Assembly (NCBI GenBank): GCA_025766275.1
Contig: JAFKAC010000035.1
Location: forward strand, 186,001-250,000
From: Lactarius indigo
Lineage: Eukaryota > Basidiomycota > Agaricomycetes > Russulales > Russulaceae
DNA: 64,000 bases
Reading direction: 5' to 3'
In this document: positions 10,368-21,000 of the stretch, in pieces
How positions within the stretch are numbered: the first letter of the stretch is position 1
Layout of the letters: every line of letters begins with the position of its first letter
Made by a program: the position numbers and the translations under genes
The notes under the pieces: generated by a model
The model's input: the letters and a program-made list of their open reading frames with translations, nothing else
Told to the model about the DNA's origin: nothing
Database searches by the model: none

Positions 10368-13300
10368 ATGTCACAGACGTCTCCCACGGCCTCCTCTTCC
10401 TCCAATTTACAGGCCATCTTCTGCGCTTCCCTCGACACTTATAAGAAGAAGACGAAGAAAGATCTTCTCGCGCATCCGTTGATGGCCCAGCTGCAGACCT
10501 GCAACTCCCCCACCGACATCCTGGCCATCCTCCGCACTCAAGTCCAACAGTTTGAGCAATCTACATCCGGCGATGACAGGTTGACGAGATGGTTGAATCC
10601 GACTGTCAATGTGCTTTATGCCTTTTCCGCAGCGCTTGGCGAGGGCATCGGATTGGTGAGTGCCATTCCGGCGAACCTTCTACGATCCAATCTCTGATTT
10701 TATATTTCTAGGTGTTCTCGCCGGCGAAAGTCATCTTCGCCGGTGCTGGGGTCCTTCTCCTGGTAGCTAATATCCTGATCTCGCCTACTCGAACTGTTCT
10801 GATACGGAACCTACACAGGCGGCAAAGGATGTTGTTGCGAGCCAAGATGCGCTCATCGATATCTTCGAGCGGATCGAAAGCTTCTTCCGGCGGCTGGAAG
10901 AGTATAGTTCGGTGCCGACGACGGAGGCGATGAAGGATGTCATTGTGAAGATAATGGTTGAGATACTTGGAATTTTTGGGATTGTGACGAAGGAGATGAG
11001 GCAGGGACGAGCGAGTGAGTCGATCCCCGATACTATACGTCGCTCGTCGCTGATAGATATTCAGAGAGATATTTGAAGAAATTAATCGGAAGAAGGGACA
11101 TCGAGGACGCACTGGGGAGACTGGATAGATTGACGCAGCAGGAGGTCCAGATGGCGATCGTGCAAGTTCTGAAAGTCGCACACAGTGTGGGCGACAAGGT
11201 CGATGTGGCTATTGAGGGTACGTTCAGCACTTTAACTAGTAACAAACGGCATCTTAAACTCATCTATGTGTAGACGGCAGGGAAACAAAGGCTCTGGTGC
11301 AACAGACGGCAAAAAATATGCACGAAGAAAAGCGTTCGTGACCCTTCAGCCCTACTGCTCTCTGTTGCTGAACTAAATTGGCACTTTAGGGAGCCGGATA
11401 CGGAAGGACCACCGGGCGTGGCTGTCTCCTCCGGACCCGTCCACCAATCAAAACATCGCGTCCACTATTCAACACGAAGGCACCGCGACATGGTTCTTCC
11501 AGGGAAGTATATTCATGGAATGGAAGACTAAGCCGTCCACATCCTTGTTGTGGATCTACGGTAAACGTTCGCACTTCTTCCCCTTCACATACTCCCAGAT
11601 ATTGATCGCGTCTAATGATTGTAGCGGGCTCAGGGAAGAGCATCCTTTGGTTCGTTATCATTTGTCGCGTTCACTCCTCAGCAACTGACAACGCCATCTA
11701 GCTCCGCAATCATCCAAGACATCATGGCGTCGCGGGAGGCTGGACAGGCGTCGATGGCGTATTTCTATTTCGACTTCAAGGACACCGATAAACAAAACAT
11801 CCACAACTTACTTCCTTCCCTTCTCACACAACTGTCCGCTCGTTCCGACAGCTGTTCCGACATACTCTCCCGTATTTACAAGGCACATGATGACGGCGCG
11901 CATAAGCCCAGCACCAGCACGCTGATTAGGTGTCTTAAAGAGATGCTCACGCTACCTGGCCTCGGCCCAATCTACATCATTATAGACGCGCTCGACGAAT
12001 GCCCCAACACCTCTGGAATTCCACCCGACCGTAAACAAGTCCTCAACTTCGTAACGGATCTTGTCGGCCTCCAGCTTCCAAACCTTCATATATGTCTCAC
12101 CAGCCGCCCGGAGAACGACATCCGGGCTGCGCTCGAGCCACTAGTGCTTCACCCCATCTCAATCCACGAGGAGAGCGGACAAAAGAAGGATATTGAAGAC
12201 TATATTAGATCTGTAGTCTACGCGGACTCAGATACGGCGATGAGGAGATGGAGAGAGAAGGACAAAGAACTGGTTATTGAGACGCTCACAGATAGGGCTG
12301 ATGGAATGTAAGCGTGTTCAAGGATGACGACGACGGTAGCTGAATATTTGACAGGTTCCGATGGGTCTTCTGTCAATTGGAAGTGTTACAACATTGCCTT
12401 CCGCAAAGCATCCGGCGGACGCTGAATGAATTGCCGAAATCATTGGACGAGACATATGAGCGGGTGCTGAAGGAGATCGGGATGGCCAACCGAGACCACG
12501 CTCGTCGTCTCTTACAATGTCTCACTGTGGCCGCTCGGCCGCTGCGTGTCGAGGAGCTGGCAGAAATACTTGCACTTGACTTTGAAGATGCCGAAGGAGC
12601 GACGCCGAAGTTGAAGGAGGACTGGCGCTGGGAGGACCGACACCGAGCTGTGCTATCTACATGCTCGAGCTTGATCACCGAAGTCAACTATGGTGGTTCG
12701 CGGGCGATCCAGTTCACGCATTTTTCGGTGAAGGAATTCTTGACTTCCGACCGGCTTGCGAATTCTAAAGGAGACGCTTCGTACTTTCATATCACTCTCG
12801 ATTCCGCACACACGACTCTCGCACAGGCTTGCTTGGGAACTCTACTCCAGTTGGACGGCAGCGCCGGCAATAGGCAGGTCGAAGATAGGTTTCCGTTAGC
12901 GAGATATGCCAGTCAACATTGGGTGGAGCATGCGCATTTCGGCAAGGTGTCTTCGCGCATTAAAGATGGGATGCGACTTCTTTTCGACTCCACCAAACCA
13001 CATTTTTCCGCGTGGCTCGAGTTCGACGACATCGACGATCGCTGGCAAAACTTTGGAGATCTCCCCAAAAATCGTGGATCTCCACTATATTATGCTTCGT
13101 TGTGTGGGTTTCATGACCTGGCAGCGCACATCATCGTTGGGCATCCAGAGCAAGTCAATGCGAGGGGTGGTAAAAATCACAGCCCACTGGTAGCGGCGTT
13201 GTACAAGGGACACTTCGATGTGGCTGAGCTATTACACCAGCATGGCGCAGCCGTAGATGTTATCGAGGACGCGTATGATCGGACTCCACTACACGCGGCA

Positions 13301-13949
13301 TCAGGGGGTGGACGTATCGATGTCGCGCGGTGGCTACTCGACCATGGCGCAGATGCAAATTCGCAGCAAAACAATCACTGGACTCCAATTCATTTAGCCG
13401 CAGTTTATGGACGCCTAGAGTTTGTTCAGATGCTACTGGGGTACAACGTACGCGTCAACACTGCGGACAGCCAAGGCCGTACTCCATTACACTGGGCATC
13501 AGAAGGTGGTCACGTGGAGATCGCGCGGCTACTACTTGAACATGGCGCAGAAATTAGCGCACAAGATAATGAACACTTTGACGGCATTACATCTAGCATC
13601 ACGTTATGGGACGCTCGAGGCTACACGTCTGCTGCTTGACCGTGGCGCGAACGCGGAGGCTAAGAAGAAGGACGGCAGGACCCCATTGCACGAGGCGTCG
13701 TCTCAAGGCAAAAGGGATGCTGTACGCCTGCTGCTCGACCACGGCGCAAACCTAAATGCCTCGGATAACGACGGATGGACCCCATTGCACGCAGCGTCAT
13801 CCGAAGGCAAAACAGAGATCATGCGCTTGCTGCTTGACCATGGCGCGAGTGCAGATGCCATGGACAACAAAGGAAAGACCCCATTCCAGGTGACATCAGG
13901 AAATGAAAAGGACGCGATCCTCCAGGTATTGATGGAGCACGGTGGATAG
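10368..13949 (+). pseudogene. NLR-B: receptor paralogue with a frameshift in the ankyrin region
   Basis: Exons 10368-10655, 10712-10762, 10819-11014, 11065-11217, 11274-11333, 11390-11566, 11625-11649, 11702-12307 and 12355 onward join in phase, and all NACHT motifs remain. Near 13577 one base is inserted relative to paralogues (GAACACTTTGACG against GAACACTCGACG), so the frame ends at 13639 after five ankyrin repeats, giving about 946 aa. The other frame continues through four more repeats to 13949. The product could be a shortened receptor rather than a dead gene. Exon 4 is the shortest form (153 bp). A copia element sits 23 bp past the ancestral stop. Sequencing error at one base is an alternative explanation. 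Confidence 0.8.
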
Positions 13950-13966
13950 ATAGAAAGAGTGCTATA

Positions 13967-13971
13967 GGTTG
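13967..13971. repeat. Target-site duplication GGTTG, left copy
   Basis: GGTTG precedes the left LTR and is repeated at 19881-19885 after the right LTR. The uninterrupted site is visible 3' of NLR-D (44841-44850, TATGTTGTTCTAGA). Confidence 0.9.
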
Positions 13972-14441
13972 TCTTACGAGGTATGGACGCTCGGAAATAT
14001 AAATGAGTGTAGTGAGTAATAAATGGGTTAGAACGCGTGCGCCGCCTGTGTCTGTACAAACGGACAAGGCTCTCAGAATCTGCGCACGCTAGAGCAGATA
14101 CTAGGATATATTCACCTGTACAAACGGACAAGGCTCTGGGGCCAGTAAGTACAGGTAAGCTGGTAGTAAACTACTGTAACTCACCTCAGAATCTGCGCAC
14201 GCTAGAGCAGATACTGAGGTTCTACGATACGAAAATATGAGACGTTTTATACTTCAAGTATACGAAAATAAATTTCTCTCTCACTTCCGCGGAATGGCAT
14301 AGGTAACGGGAATCGAGACAGTAAGTAAGTGAAAATATCATGACGTCGCGCGTGTTTGCACGACATCCGCTCAGTACCAAAATATACGGAATATACGGAA
14401 TGGACACAATCGATAAGATAAGAATAGAACTCACTTCAACA
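13972..14441 (-). repeat. 3' LTR of the copia element (470 bp)
   Basis: It matches 18908-19240 plus 19744-19880 almost exactly. Inside it, two short blocks are each present twice (TGTACAAACGGACAAGGCTC and CAGAATCTGCGCACGCTAGA), an internal duplication also seen in the other LTR. Confidence 0.93.
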
Positions 14442-14450
14442 CTCCCCCTC
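14442..14450 (-). other. Polypurine tract of the copia element
   Basis: On the minus strand GAGGGGGAG directly abuts the TGTTGAAG start of the 3' LTR, the expected place for plus-strand DNA priming. Confidence 0.8.
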
Positions 14451-17400
14451 AAACCGCGCGAAGTCCAAGACATTCGGCGAAATGCTTGACCTTGGGCGAG
14501 GGGAGCGCTTTGGTCAGCGCGTCGGCCACCATGTCCGCCGTGGGGCAATACACGAGGCGTAGAGCGCCGTTTTCAACCACCCAACGAATGAAGTGGTAGC
14601 GCACGTTGATGTGCTTCGTGCGCGGGTGAAATTGATGGTCCTTCGTCAGCGCGATCGCCGACTGATTGTCCAAGAACAGCGTAGTCGCGTCGGCGATGGG
14701 CTCGAATACCTCAGACAGCAGATTCCGGAGCCATAAGGCCTCCTTCATGCCGTGCGTTGCAGCAACGTACTCGCTTTCGGTAGTTGAGAGGCTGACGATC
14801 TCCTGCTTCTTCGAGGACCAGGAGACCGCACCGCCATCGATGAGGAAGGCGTATCCAGTGATCGCGCGGCGGTCCTCCGTCATGCTGCCGTCAGCGTCTG
14901 CGTACCCAACCAGGGTGCGACGTGCCTCGCCGTACGTGAGCCACAAATCGCGTGTCCCCGCCAGGTAGCGGAAGATGCGTTTTACCGCGGTCCAGTGCGC
15001 CGTTCTGGGATTGGCCGAGAACCTAGCGACAGTGGCGACCGCGAACGCGATGTCGGGGCGAGTAGCAAGCGCTGCCCAGTTGAGTGCGCCGACAGCCTCG
15101 CGGTAGGGCACGTCGCGCATGACTGCGAATTCAGCCGCATCCGCCAGGGCTTGCTCGAGGGTGAGCCGGACTTGAGTATTGAATGGAGTGGATACGGTCT
15201 TCGCGTCATCGAAGCCGAAACGACGCAGGATCGAGTCGATGTAGGACCACTGCGACAGGTGCACAGTGCCCCCGGCGCGGTCCCTCTTCACCTCGATTCC
15301 GAGCATCCAGTGAAGCTCGCCGAGGTCCGTGACCTCAACGTGCTTACGGAGCCCGGCCTTGAGGGCATCGACTGCTGCCGCGCTACTGGCCACGATCGTG
15401 CAGTCGTCGACGTGTACTGCGATGACGATGATCGCGCGAGGGTGCTTGATGTGCTTGTAGAATACTGCTTGATCCACCTTGCACTGCTGGAAGCCGAGAC
15501 TGCTGAGGATCTGCGTGAACTTCTGGTACCAGCGGCGCCCAGCTTGTTTGAGGCCGTACAGTGACTTGCGGAGGCGCAGAGCGTGACTGGAAGTGTCTTC
15601 GCGGTAGCCCGGGGGGTGACGCATGTACAGCACTTCGTCAGGCATTAACTCGCCGTTGAGATACGCACCCTTGATGTCCACCTGGTGCAGCTCCAACCCA
15701 AGGCGATTGGCCATCGCGATGACTGTGCGCGATGATGCGAGTCGGGCAACCGGGGCGTAGGTGTCGAAGTAGTCGACACCCTCCACTTGACTGAAGCCCT
15801 GCGCCACGAGGCGCGCCTTGTACCGCACCACTTTGCCAGAAGCGTCTTTCTTTGCCTTGAAGACCCATTTTGACCCTATAACGTTGGCTCCAGGGGGTGC
15901 GTGTTCTAGAGTCCAGGTGCCAGCAGCGTGGAGAGTGGCAAGCTCTTCACGGATGGCCTGCTCCCAGAGCGGCCAGTCGGGCCGGCGCTTCGCCTCAGCT
16001 AGATTTCGGGGTTCGAGAGCTTCGGAGTCTGCCGTCTCAGCCACCAAGGCCATTTCGACTCCGACCCAATTTTCGCGCAAGGTTGGTAGGCCGCTTTCGA
16101 CAGACCACGCCATATCGATCGACTCCCCCTCATCCTCTACGAAACTGCCGGGGACGGAAATTCCCCTGGGTATGACTGGGTCCGAATGACGAGTGGAAGC
16201 GACGCCAACGCCTGCTTGGAGCTCTCGCACTATGCGGGACGGTTTCCGGAGATGGGTGGTACGCTCTGGCTCTGGCTCTGGCGCTGGCAACATGGACTCG
16301 ACTTCTGACAGCGATGACAGCGACGATAACGACGACTGCCTCGACGGAGGTGCTGGGACAGGGACTGGCTGGGGAGGCGCTGAAGGTAGCGGCGGCGCGA
16401 ACAGCAAGGGTATCGGCGCGGCGTGCGACTCACCAGGCAAAGTTTTGGGGATAGGTACGTCCATTTTCTCCCCCTCGAGCCGCTCGGCCACAGCGAAATA
16501 CACGTTGCGTTCGACGCCTACTGACCTGTTTGAGGGCCAGTACACTCGGTGGCCGCGCGACTCGGTGTCGAAACCGATCCAGCGCCCTTCACGAGCCCTT
16601 GGGTCTAGCTTGGAGCCGTTCGGGTCGTGCACCCAAACGGGGTCCCCGAACCGTTTCAGCCCGGACAAGTCAGGAGGCGAGCCGTACAGCGCCTGCCAGG
16701 GGGTACCACCGCCCAGTGCCCGCGTGGAAGTGCGGTTCTTCAACCAGGTGGAGTGGCGGAGGGCCTCCCCCCACAAGCTCTGGGGAAGACCGGCAGTGTG
16801 CAAGAGGGCGCGTACCTTCTCGACCAGGGTACGGTTGAGGCGCTCGGCAACGCCGTTAAGCTGGGGGGAATCATGGATGGTGAGTCTCCGCGCTGTACCA
16901 GCGTCCGCGAGATGCTTGCTGAATGCATCGCTCAGGTACTCGCCGCCGCGGTCTGATCGCAGGACCTTGATCGCGGTGCAGTGGTCCTGGGTTTGCGCCC
17001 ACGCCTCGAACTGGCAATAGTTCGCGAAGGCGGCGCTCTTCTCGGCGAGGAGGTAGGTGACGGTGTACCGGGTCGCGTCGTCGGTGAAGGTGATGAAGTA
17101 GCGCCGTCCTGTCCGGGTCGCTACGGGAGCGGGGCCCCAGACGTCAGTATGTATCTCGTCGCCGAAATTCTTGGCCTGTGGGCTTACACGCATCTTGGGG
17201 ATGGGCTGACGGGTGGCGCGGGCATAGAGACACGCATCACAATGCTCCTCCCGCGAGTTCGGGTCGAGCGCGATGCCGGTGACAAGTCGATCCTCGACGA
17301 GTTTGCGGGCGGTAGCAGGTGCGATATGCCCCATGCGCCTGTGAAGTTCCATGACGCTAACGATCTCCACAGCGTAACCGCCTTCGCACTCGTGCGCGAC

Positions 17401-18903
17401 GCGGTACAGTCCGCGTGGAGTGCACGTGATGCTCGCGAGGCGTTTTCCCGCGCCGGACTCGATCTCGAGATGCCCCCCGCCGATTGCGATGCGATAGCCC
17501 AGACTATCGAGTGCCCCGAGAGATACCAGGGTGTAGCCAACGGACGGTGCATGCAGCACGTTCTCGAGCGTAAGCTCAGATTCGCCGTTTCCGTTCGGCG
17601 CGCTGACCACCATACTTCCAGTGCCCACAGCCGGGAACTGCTGGCCATTGGCCGCGTTCAAGAAAACCAGATGCTCGAGCGATCGGTAAGTCAAGAAATC
17701 GTCGCGATAGGGTGAAATGTGGCGCGTAGCGCCTGAATCGTAGAGTTCTACGCGGGTGGGTCTCGCCGCCTCCATCTGCGTGATAGCAGCTGCTGCGAGC
17801 CCACCGGACAACGTGGCGCTCGCCCCTGCTTCATCGCACTCTTGGAGGGTGACAACCTGGCTTTCCGGTAGCTCGAAGACGTCCCCGGTGAACACAGCCG
17901 ACCAGCATCCATCTGGTTCAACGGACGTCCAGCCCTCTGCGCTGGCGTCGTCTTTGGGGATCGCCACGACGTTGGCTGATCCGACCGGCTTGTTCTCGGG
18001 CTTTGTGGCATTCTGGTACGTTGGCGGTTGGCTGGACTGCCCGGATGAGTTGGACTGATTCGCGTTTTGATTGGACTGTGAGTCTTTCTTCGGCGACCGG
18101 CACTCGCGTGCCCAATGGCCTTGCTTGCCGCAATTGTGGCACTTGCCTTTGCGGCGCTTCTTCCCCCCATCACCGTGAGTGGCTGCCATAGCTTCGTCTT
18201 GGGGCTGAGACTGATGTTGCTTCCCCTTGCCTGATGAGCCCCCATCCCGTTTGCGCCGCACCGCCAGGCGGTCGGCCTCTTCGGAGATGTGATCAATCAG
18301 GAGGTCAGGGTCGATGGAGGTGGTAGGGGACAGGACGCGAGCGGCGGTGAGTAAACCCAAGGCGAACTTGGACATTTCGTCCGGGATAGCTTTGATTATC
18401 GCTGACCGGTACTCCTTCTCAGATACAGTGACGCCAACAGCCGCGAGCTCCTCGCGCTTCACGCACATTTCTCCAAGGAAAGCACGGACGTCCCCGCCGC
18501 GCGGGCAGCACATCTCAGAAAAGGCGGTGAGCATGTCGGTCTCCGCGTACTGACTTTTCACGCTGAACTCGGTGGTTACTTTCTTCCAGCGCTCTTCGGC
18601 AGAGTTGAGCGACTTCAGGCGAACGGCGGTGGAATCGGGGAGACGCTGAGAGAGGAGGTACTTGGCGACGGTCTCCTCCTGAGTCCACTCGTCAATGGCT
18701 TTCTTCTCGTCGGCCGTGGGCTTGTTCGGGTCAGCCGCGACGGGACATTGGGACTTGCCAGTGAAGTGAGTCCATTTTTGATTGGCCTCCATAGCTTCCT
18801 GGAAGCGCATGCTGAAGATAGCCCAGTTGGAGCCGGTAGGATCAAGATGAGGGACAGAGGTGGGAAGGGGGTCGTTCATAGCAGCAGGGATGGCAGGGCC
18901 CAT
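14449..18903 (-). CDS. Copia gag-pol polyprotein, 1484 aa
   Basis: One uninterrupted frame. Gag (about aa 1-250) is followed by a CCHC zinc knuckle (C255, C258, H263, C268), aspartic protease (DSGA at 389-392), the integrase zinc domain (H521, H526, C555, C558) and a DD35E integrase core (D587, D651, E687). Reverse transcriptase has D1076 and HVDD with D1166 and D1167, where most families have YVDD. RNase H has D1335, E1377 and D1412. All catalytic residues are present. The first ATG lies inside the primer-binding site; the ATG at 18879 (MNDPLP) is an alternative start. It has no frameshift between gag and pol. Confidence 0.93.
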   Translation of the reverse strand: MGPAIPAAMNDPLPTSVPHLDPTGSNWAIFSMRFQEAMEANQKWTHFTGKSQCPVAADPNKPTADEKKAIDEWTQEETVAKYLLSQRLPDSTAVRLKSLNSAEERWKKVTTEFSVKSQYAETDMLTAFSEMCCPRGGDVRAFLGEMCVKREELAAVGVTVSEKEYRSAIIKAIPDEMSKFALGLLTAARVLSPTTSIDPDLLIDHISEEADRLAVRRKRDGGSSGKGKQHQSQPQDEAMAATHGDGGKKRRKGKCHNCGKQGHWARECRSPKKDSQSNQNANQSNSSGQSSQPPTYQNATKPENKPVGSANVVAIPKDDASAEGWTSVEPDGCWSAVFTGDVFELPESQVVTLQECDEAGASATLSGGLAAAAITQMEAARPTRVELYDSGATRHISPYRDDFLTYRSLEHLVFLNAANGQQFPAVGTGSMVVSAPNGNGESELTLENVLHAPSVGYTLVSLGALDSLGYRIAIGGGHLEIESGAGKRLASITCTPRGLYRVAHECEGGYAVEIVSVMELHRRMGHIAPATARKLVEDRLVTGIALDPNSREEHCDACLYARATRQPIPKMRVSPQAKNFGDEIHTDVWGPAPVATRTGRRYFITFTDDATRYTVTYLLAEKSAAFANYCQFEAWAQTQDHCTAIKVLRSDRGGEYLSDAFSKHLADAGTARRLTIHDSPQLNGVAERLNRTLVEKVRALLHTAGLPQSLWGEALRHSTWLKNRTSTRALGGGTPWQALYGSPPDLSGLKRFGDPVWVHDPNGSKLDPRAREGRWIGFDTESRGHRVYWPSNRSVGVERNVYFAVAERLEGEKMDVPIPKTLPGESHAAPIPLLFAPPLPSAPPQPVPVPAPPSRQSSLSSLSSLSEVESMLPAPEPEPERTTHLRKPSRIVRELQAGVGVASTRHSDPVIPRGISVPGSFVEDEGESIDMAWSVESGLPTLRENWVGVEMALVAETADSEALEPRNLAEAKRRPDWPLWEQAIREELATLHAAGTWTLEHAPPGANVIGSKWVFKAKKDASGKVVRYKARLVAQGFSQVEGVDYFDTYAPVARLASSRTVIAMANRLGLELHQVDIKGAYLNGELMPDEVLYMRHPPGYREDTSSHALRLRKSLYGLKQAGRRWYQKFTQILSSLGFQQCKVDQAVFYKHIKHPRAIIVIAVHVDDCTIVASSAAAVDALKAGLRKHVEVTDLGELHWMLGIEVKRDRAGGTVHLSQWSYIDSILRRFGFDDAKTVSTPFNTQVRLTLEQALADAAEFAVMRDVPYREAVGALNWAALATRPDIAFAVATVARFSANPRTAHWTAVKRIFRYLAGTRDLWLTYGEARRTLVGYADADGSMTEDRRAITGYAFLIDGGAVSWSSKKQEIVSLSTTESEYVAATHGMKEALWLRNLLSEVFEPIADATTLFLDNQSAIALTKDHQFHPRTKHINVRYHFIRWVVENGALRLVYCPTADMVADALTKALPSPKVKHFAECLGLRAV

Positions 18904-18907
18904 AACC
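18896..18907 (-). other. Primer-binding site, half initiator-Met tRNA type
   Basis: On the minus strand GGTTATGGGCCC directly follows the 5' LTR. It complements, with one mismatch, the anticodon stem-loop of initiator tRNA-Met (GGGCTCATAACC), as in Drosophila copia, which uses a half tRNA rather than the 3' end. Confidence 0.65.
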
Positions 18908-19880
18908 TCTTACGAGGTATGGACGCTCGGAAATATAAATGAGTGTAGTGAGTAATAAATGGGTTAGAACACATGCGCCGCCTGTGTCTGTACAAACGGA
19001 CAAGGCTCTCAGAATCTGCGCACGCTAGAGCAGATACTAGGATATATTCACCTGTACAAACGGACAAGGCTCTGGGGCCAGTAAGTACAGGTAAGCTGGT
19101 AGTAAACTACTGTAACTCACCTCAGAATCTGCGCACGCTAGAGCAGATACTGAGGTTCTACGATACGAAAATACGAGACGTTTTATACTTCAAGTATATG
19201 AAAATAAATTTCTCTCTCACTTCCGCGGAATGGCGTAGGTTGTTGCATTTCGGCACGCTCGACCCGGCCGACTCGAACCCCACCAAAACAACACCGCCGC
19301 GATAATTCGCGGCGGCTCAACATCCATTACCGCCGTATTCATTTCTATTCAAACGTCACCAGTTCCATAGGGGTCGTTCCCCCTTTTCTCCCCATTCTCG
19401 CTCCGTCTTTTATGTTTATCCGACTCCTGTTTCACATCCTATATGGCTCGTGCGTCTTTATGTCTCTTTACTGTACTTTATTCTTGTTTCTGTTAAAAAT
19501 TGTATTAAAGCGCGCTTGTATGTACTCCAAATATTATCCAGTTCTCTTCCATCAATCCTCTCGTGTGCCTCTGAACTCCTCTACAAAGCAAGCTTCGCCT
19601 TGCCTTTGCTCATCTTCGCTTGTCTTCTACCTCATCGACTTCGCGCTTTTCTCGTTGCCAATCGAACCGGCCCTTCGGATCTCATCACCTGACCGGCCCA
19701 CTTAGCCGGATCACCCCTATTGCCCGACCTTTACACCATAGGTAACGGGAATCGAGACAGTAAGTAAGTGAAAATATCGTGACGTCGCGCGTGTTTGCAC
19801 AACATCCGCTCAGTACCAAAATATACGGAATATACGGAATGGACACAATCGATAAGATAAGAATAGAACTCACTTCAACA
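18908..19880 (-). repeat. 5' LTR of the copia element, split by a nested solo LTR
   Basis: The LTR sequence occupies 18908-19240 and 19744-19880, with a 498-bp insertion between. Because the insertion lies within the LTR that drives element transcription, expression may be impaired; this is inference. Confidence 0.92.
19241..19738. mobile_element. Solo LTR (498 bp) nested in the copia 5' LTR
   Basis: It begins TGTTGCATTTCGG, ends TTTACACCA, and is flanked by the 5-bp duplication TAGGT (19236-19240 and 19739-19743). It has no coding capacity. The ends fit an LTR retrotransposon reduced to one LTR by recombination; the superfamily cannot be told from the LTR alone. Confidence 0.85.
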
Positions 19881-19885
19881 GGTTG

Positions 19886-20343
19886 TTCTAAATATGTATG
19901 TCAAGTTGTAACGATATGCTGCGCACGGATCGCACCACCTAGACTCGAGACATGACCGAATTACCAAGTTGTATGGGCAGTGTTGTGTCCACCAAGCTCG
20001 ATAATACGATGAGAAGTATGGTAGTATTGAGGTAACAATCTAATACAGCTGAGGTCTAAATGTATGCGAGTGTCATAAAAAAACTGTACTGTCGAATAGC
20101 TATAGAACGGATATCTACAACTTCACAAAGGCACATGCGCTATATGCATATACATGATCAGTCTACCGTCTCTGCTTGCGTCTTGCGTCGCTGTGAGTCT
20201 CTGTGACTCCAAAAGAGAAACTGGAGAAAAATGAGTCGCTGCGTTCCGGACTCCGGAATGGAAAACTCGCGCCGGACACCGGTTCTCACTTTTGGCTCGT
20301 ACCGCAAGCCACGATTTCGAGGGGTGTAGTCACACCAGTCAGT
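19886..20343. other. 3' flank of NLR-B displaced by the copia insertion
   Basis: It matches the regions downstream of NLR-D (44845-45378) and NLR-E (51309-51919), for example GTTGTAACGATAT and CTTCACAAAGGCACAT. It therefore belonged next to the NLR-B stop before the insertion. No gene is seen. Confidence 0.7.
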
Positions 20344-21000
20344 ATGACCACCCGCCTCCCTCTTGAAGCTTGAAGTTCTAACAGCCATTTTCGAAGGGGC
20401 CAATGATGTCCTTCGCGACTTGTGCCCCCTGCGATCCGCCTGCTGCACTTTCTGCGCCACCGCCACGCCCTTCAGTTTGCATTCTGCATCCTTTCTTTGG
20501 TTGCCACCAGAGGAAGCACCAGAAATCTAGGACAGCTCTTCGCCGTCCCGGATATCGCGACCCATGTCAGGGAGGCCGCTTATCTCGACATAGGTACTGA
20601 TAGGAAGGGAAGGGCGCCGAATCATGGTGCGTTTTTCCCATCATCATCTTATAAACTAAATCACATCTTGTCCGTGTACCTGTGGTGGTAGGTCACGCCA
20701 GTCGGAGCTAACGCCATCCGTGAACTGGCCAGTTCATTTTCTCACATTCACCAGTCACCCCGGCTCGAGACCATTTAATTGACGTTCTACCCACTCTACG
20801 ATAACCGGCTTGATTCCGACGGGCAGGGTCACCTCGCTGTCTAGGCATCCATCCCCCGCACTCTTGAAGCTAGCTTCGGCATCCGTTCTCTACGCGCTCT
20901 CCCTCTGCGGGCTCATCTTCCAGCAATTCATTGGAGTCTAGCCTTTTTTCCTGCGACATGCGGCCACCCTCGCATCGCGTGCAAGCTGCCCACCCAATCT
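20344..21000 (+). pseudogene. FB2: truncated, decayed F-box gene
   Basis: The conserved ATGACCACCC start is present, but a 7-bp insertion repeating CTTGAAG shifts the frame within the F-box. Later stops occur, and a large internal part is missing: the sequence jumps from the leucine-rich start to the segment equivalent to RGLIFQPSVGVEPF. Homology fades after about 21000, and the C-terminal GWDRIWDR region is absent. Confidence 0.65.

Larger units (their letters stand above)
13972..19880 (-). mobile_element. Full-length Ty1/copia LTR retrotransposon
   Basis: Read on the minus strand: 5' LTR (19880-18908, interrupted by a solo LTR), primer site, one gag-pol ORF, polypurine tract, 3' LTR (14441-13972). 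The element begins TGTTGAAGT and is bounded by a GGTTG duplication. Integrase lies before reverse transcriptase, which defines the copia order. It inserted in the 3' flank of NLR-B. Apart from the inserted solo LTR, the two LTRs differ at seven positions in 470 bp, so insertion was fairly recent, and the coding frame is undamaged. Confidence 0.95.

Noticed and set aside
14995..17715. Plus-strand ORFs of 189-275 codons inside the copia element
   Set aside because: They lie antisense to gag-pol with its full set of catalytic motifs; no known copia element has such genes.
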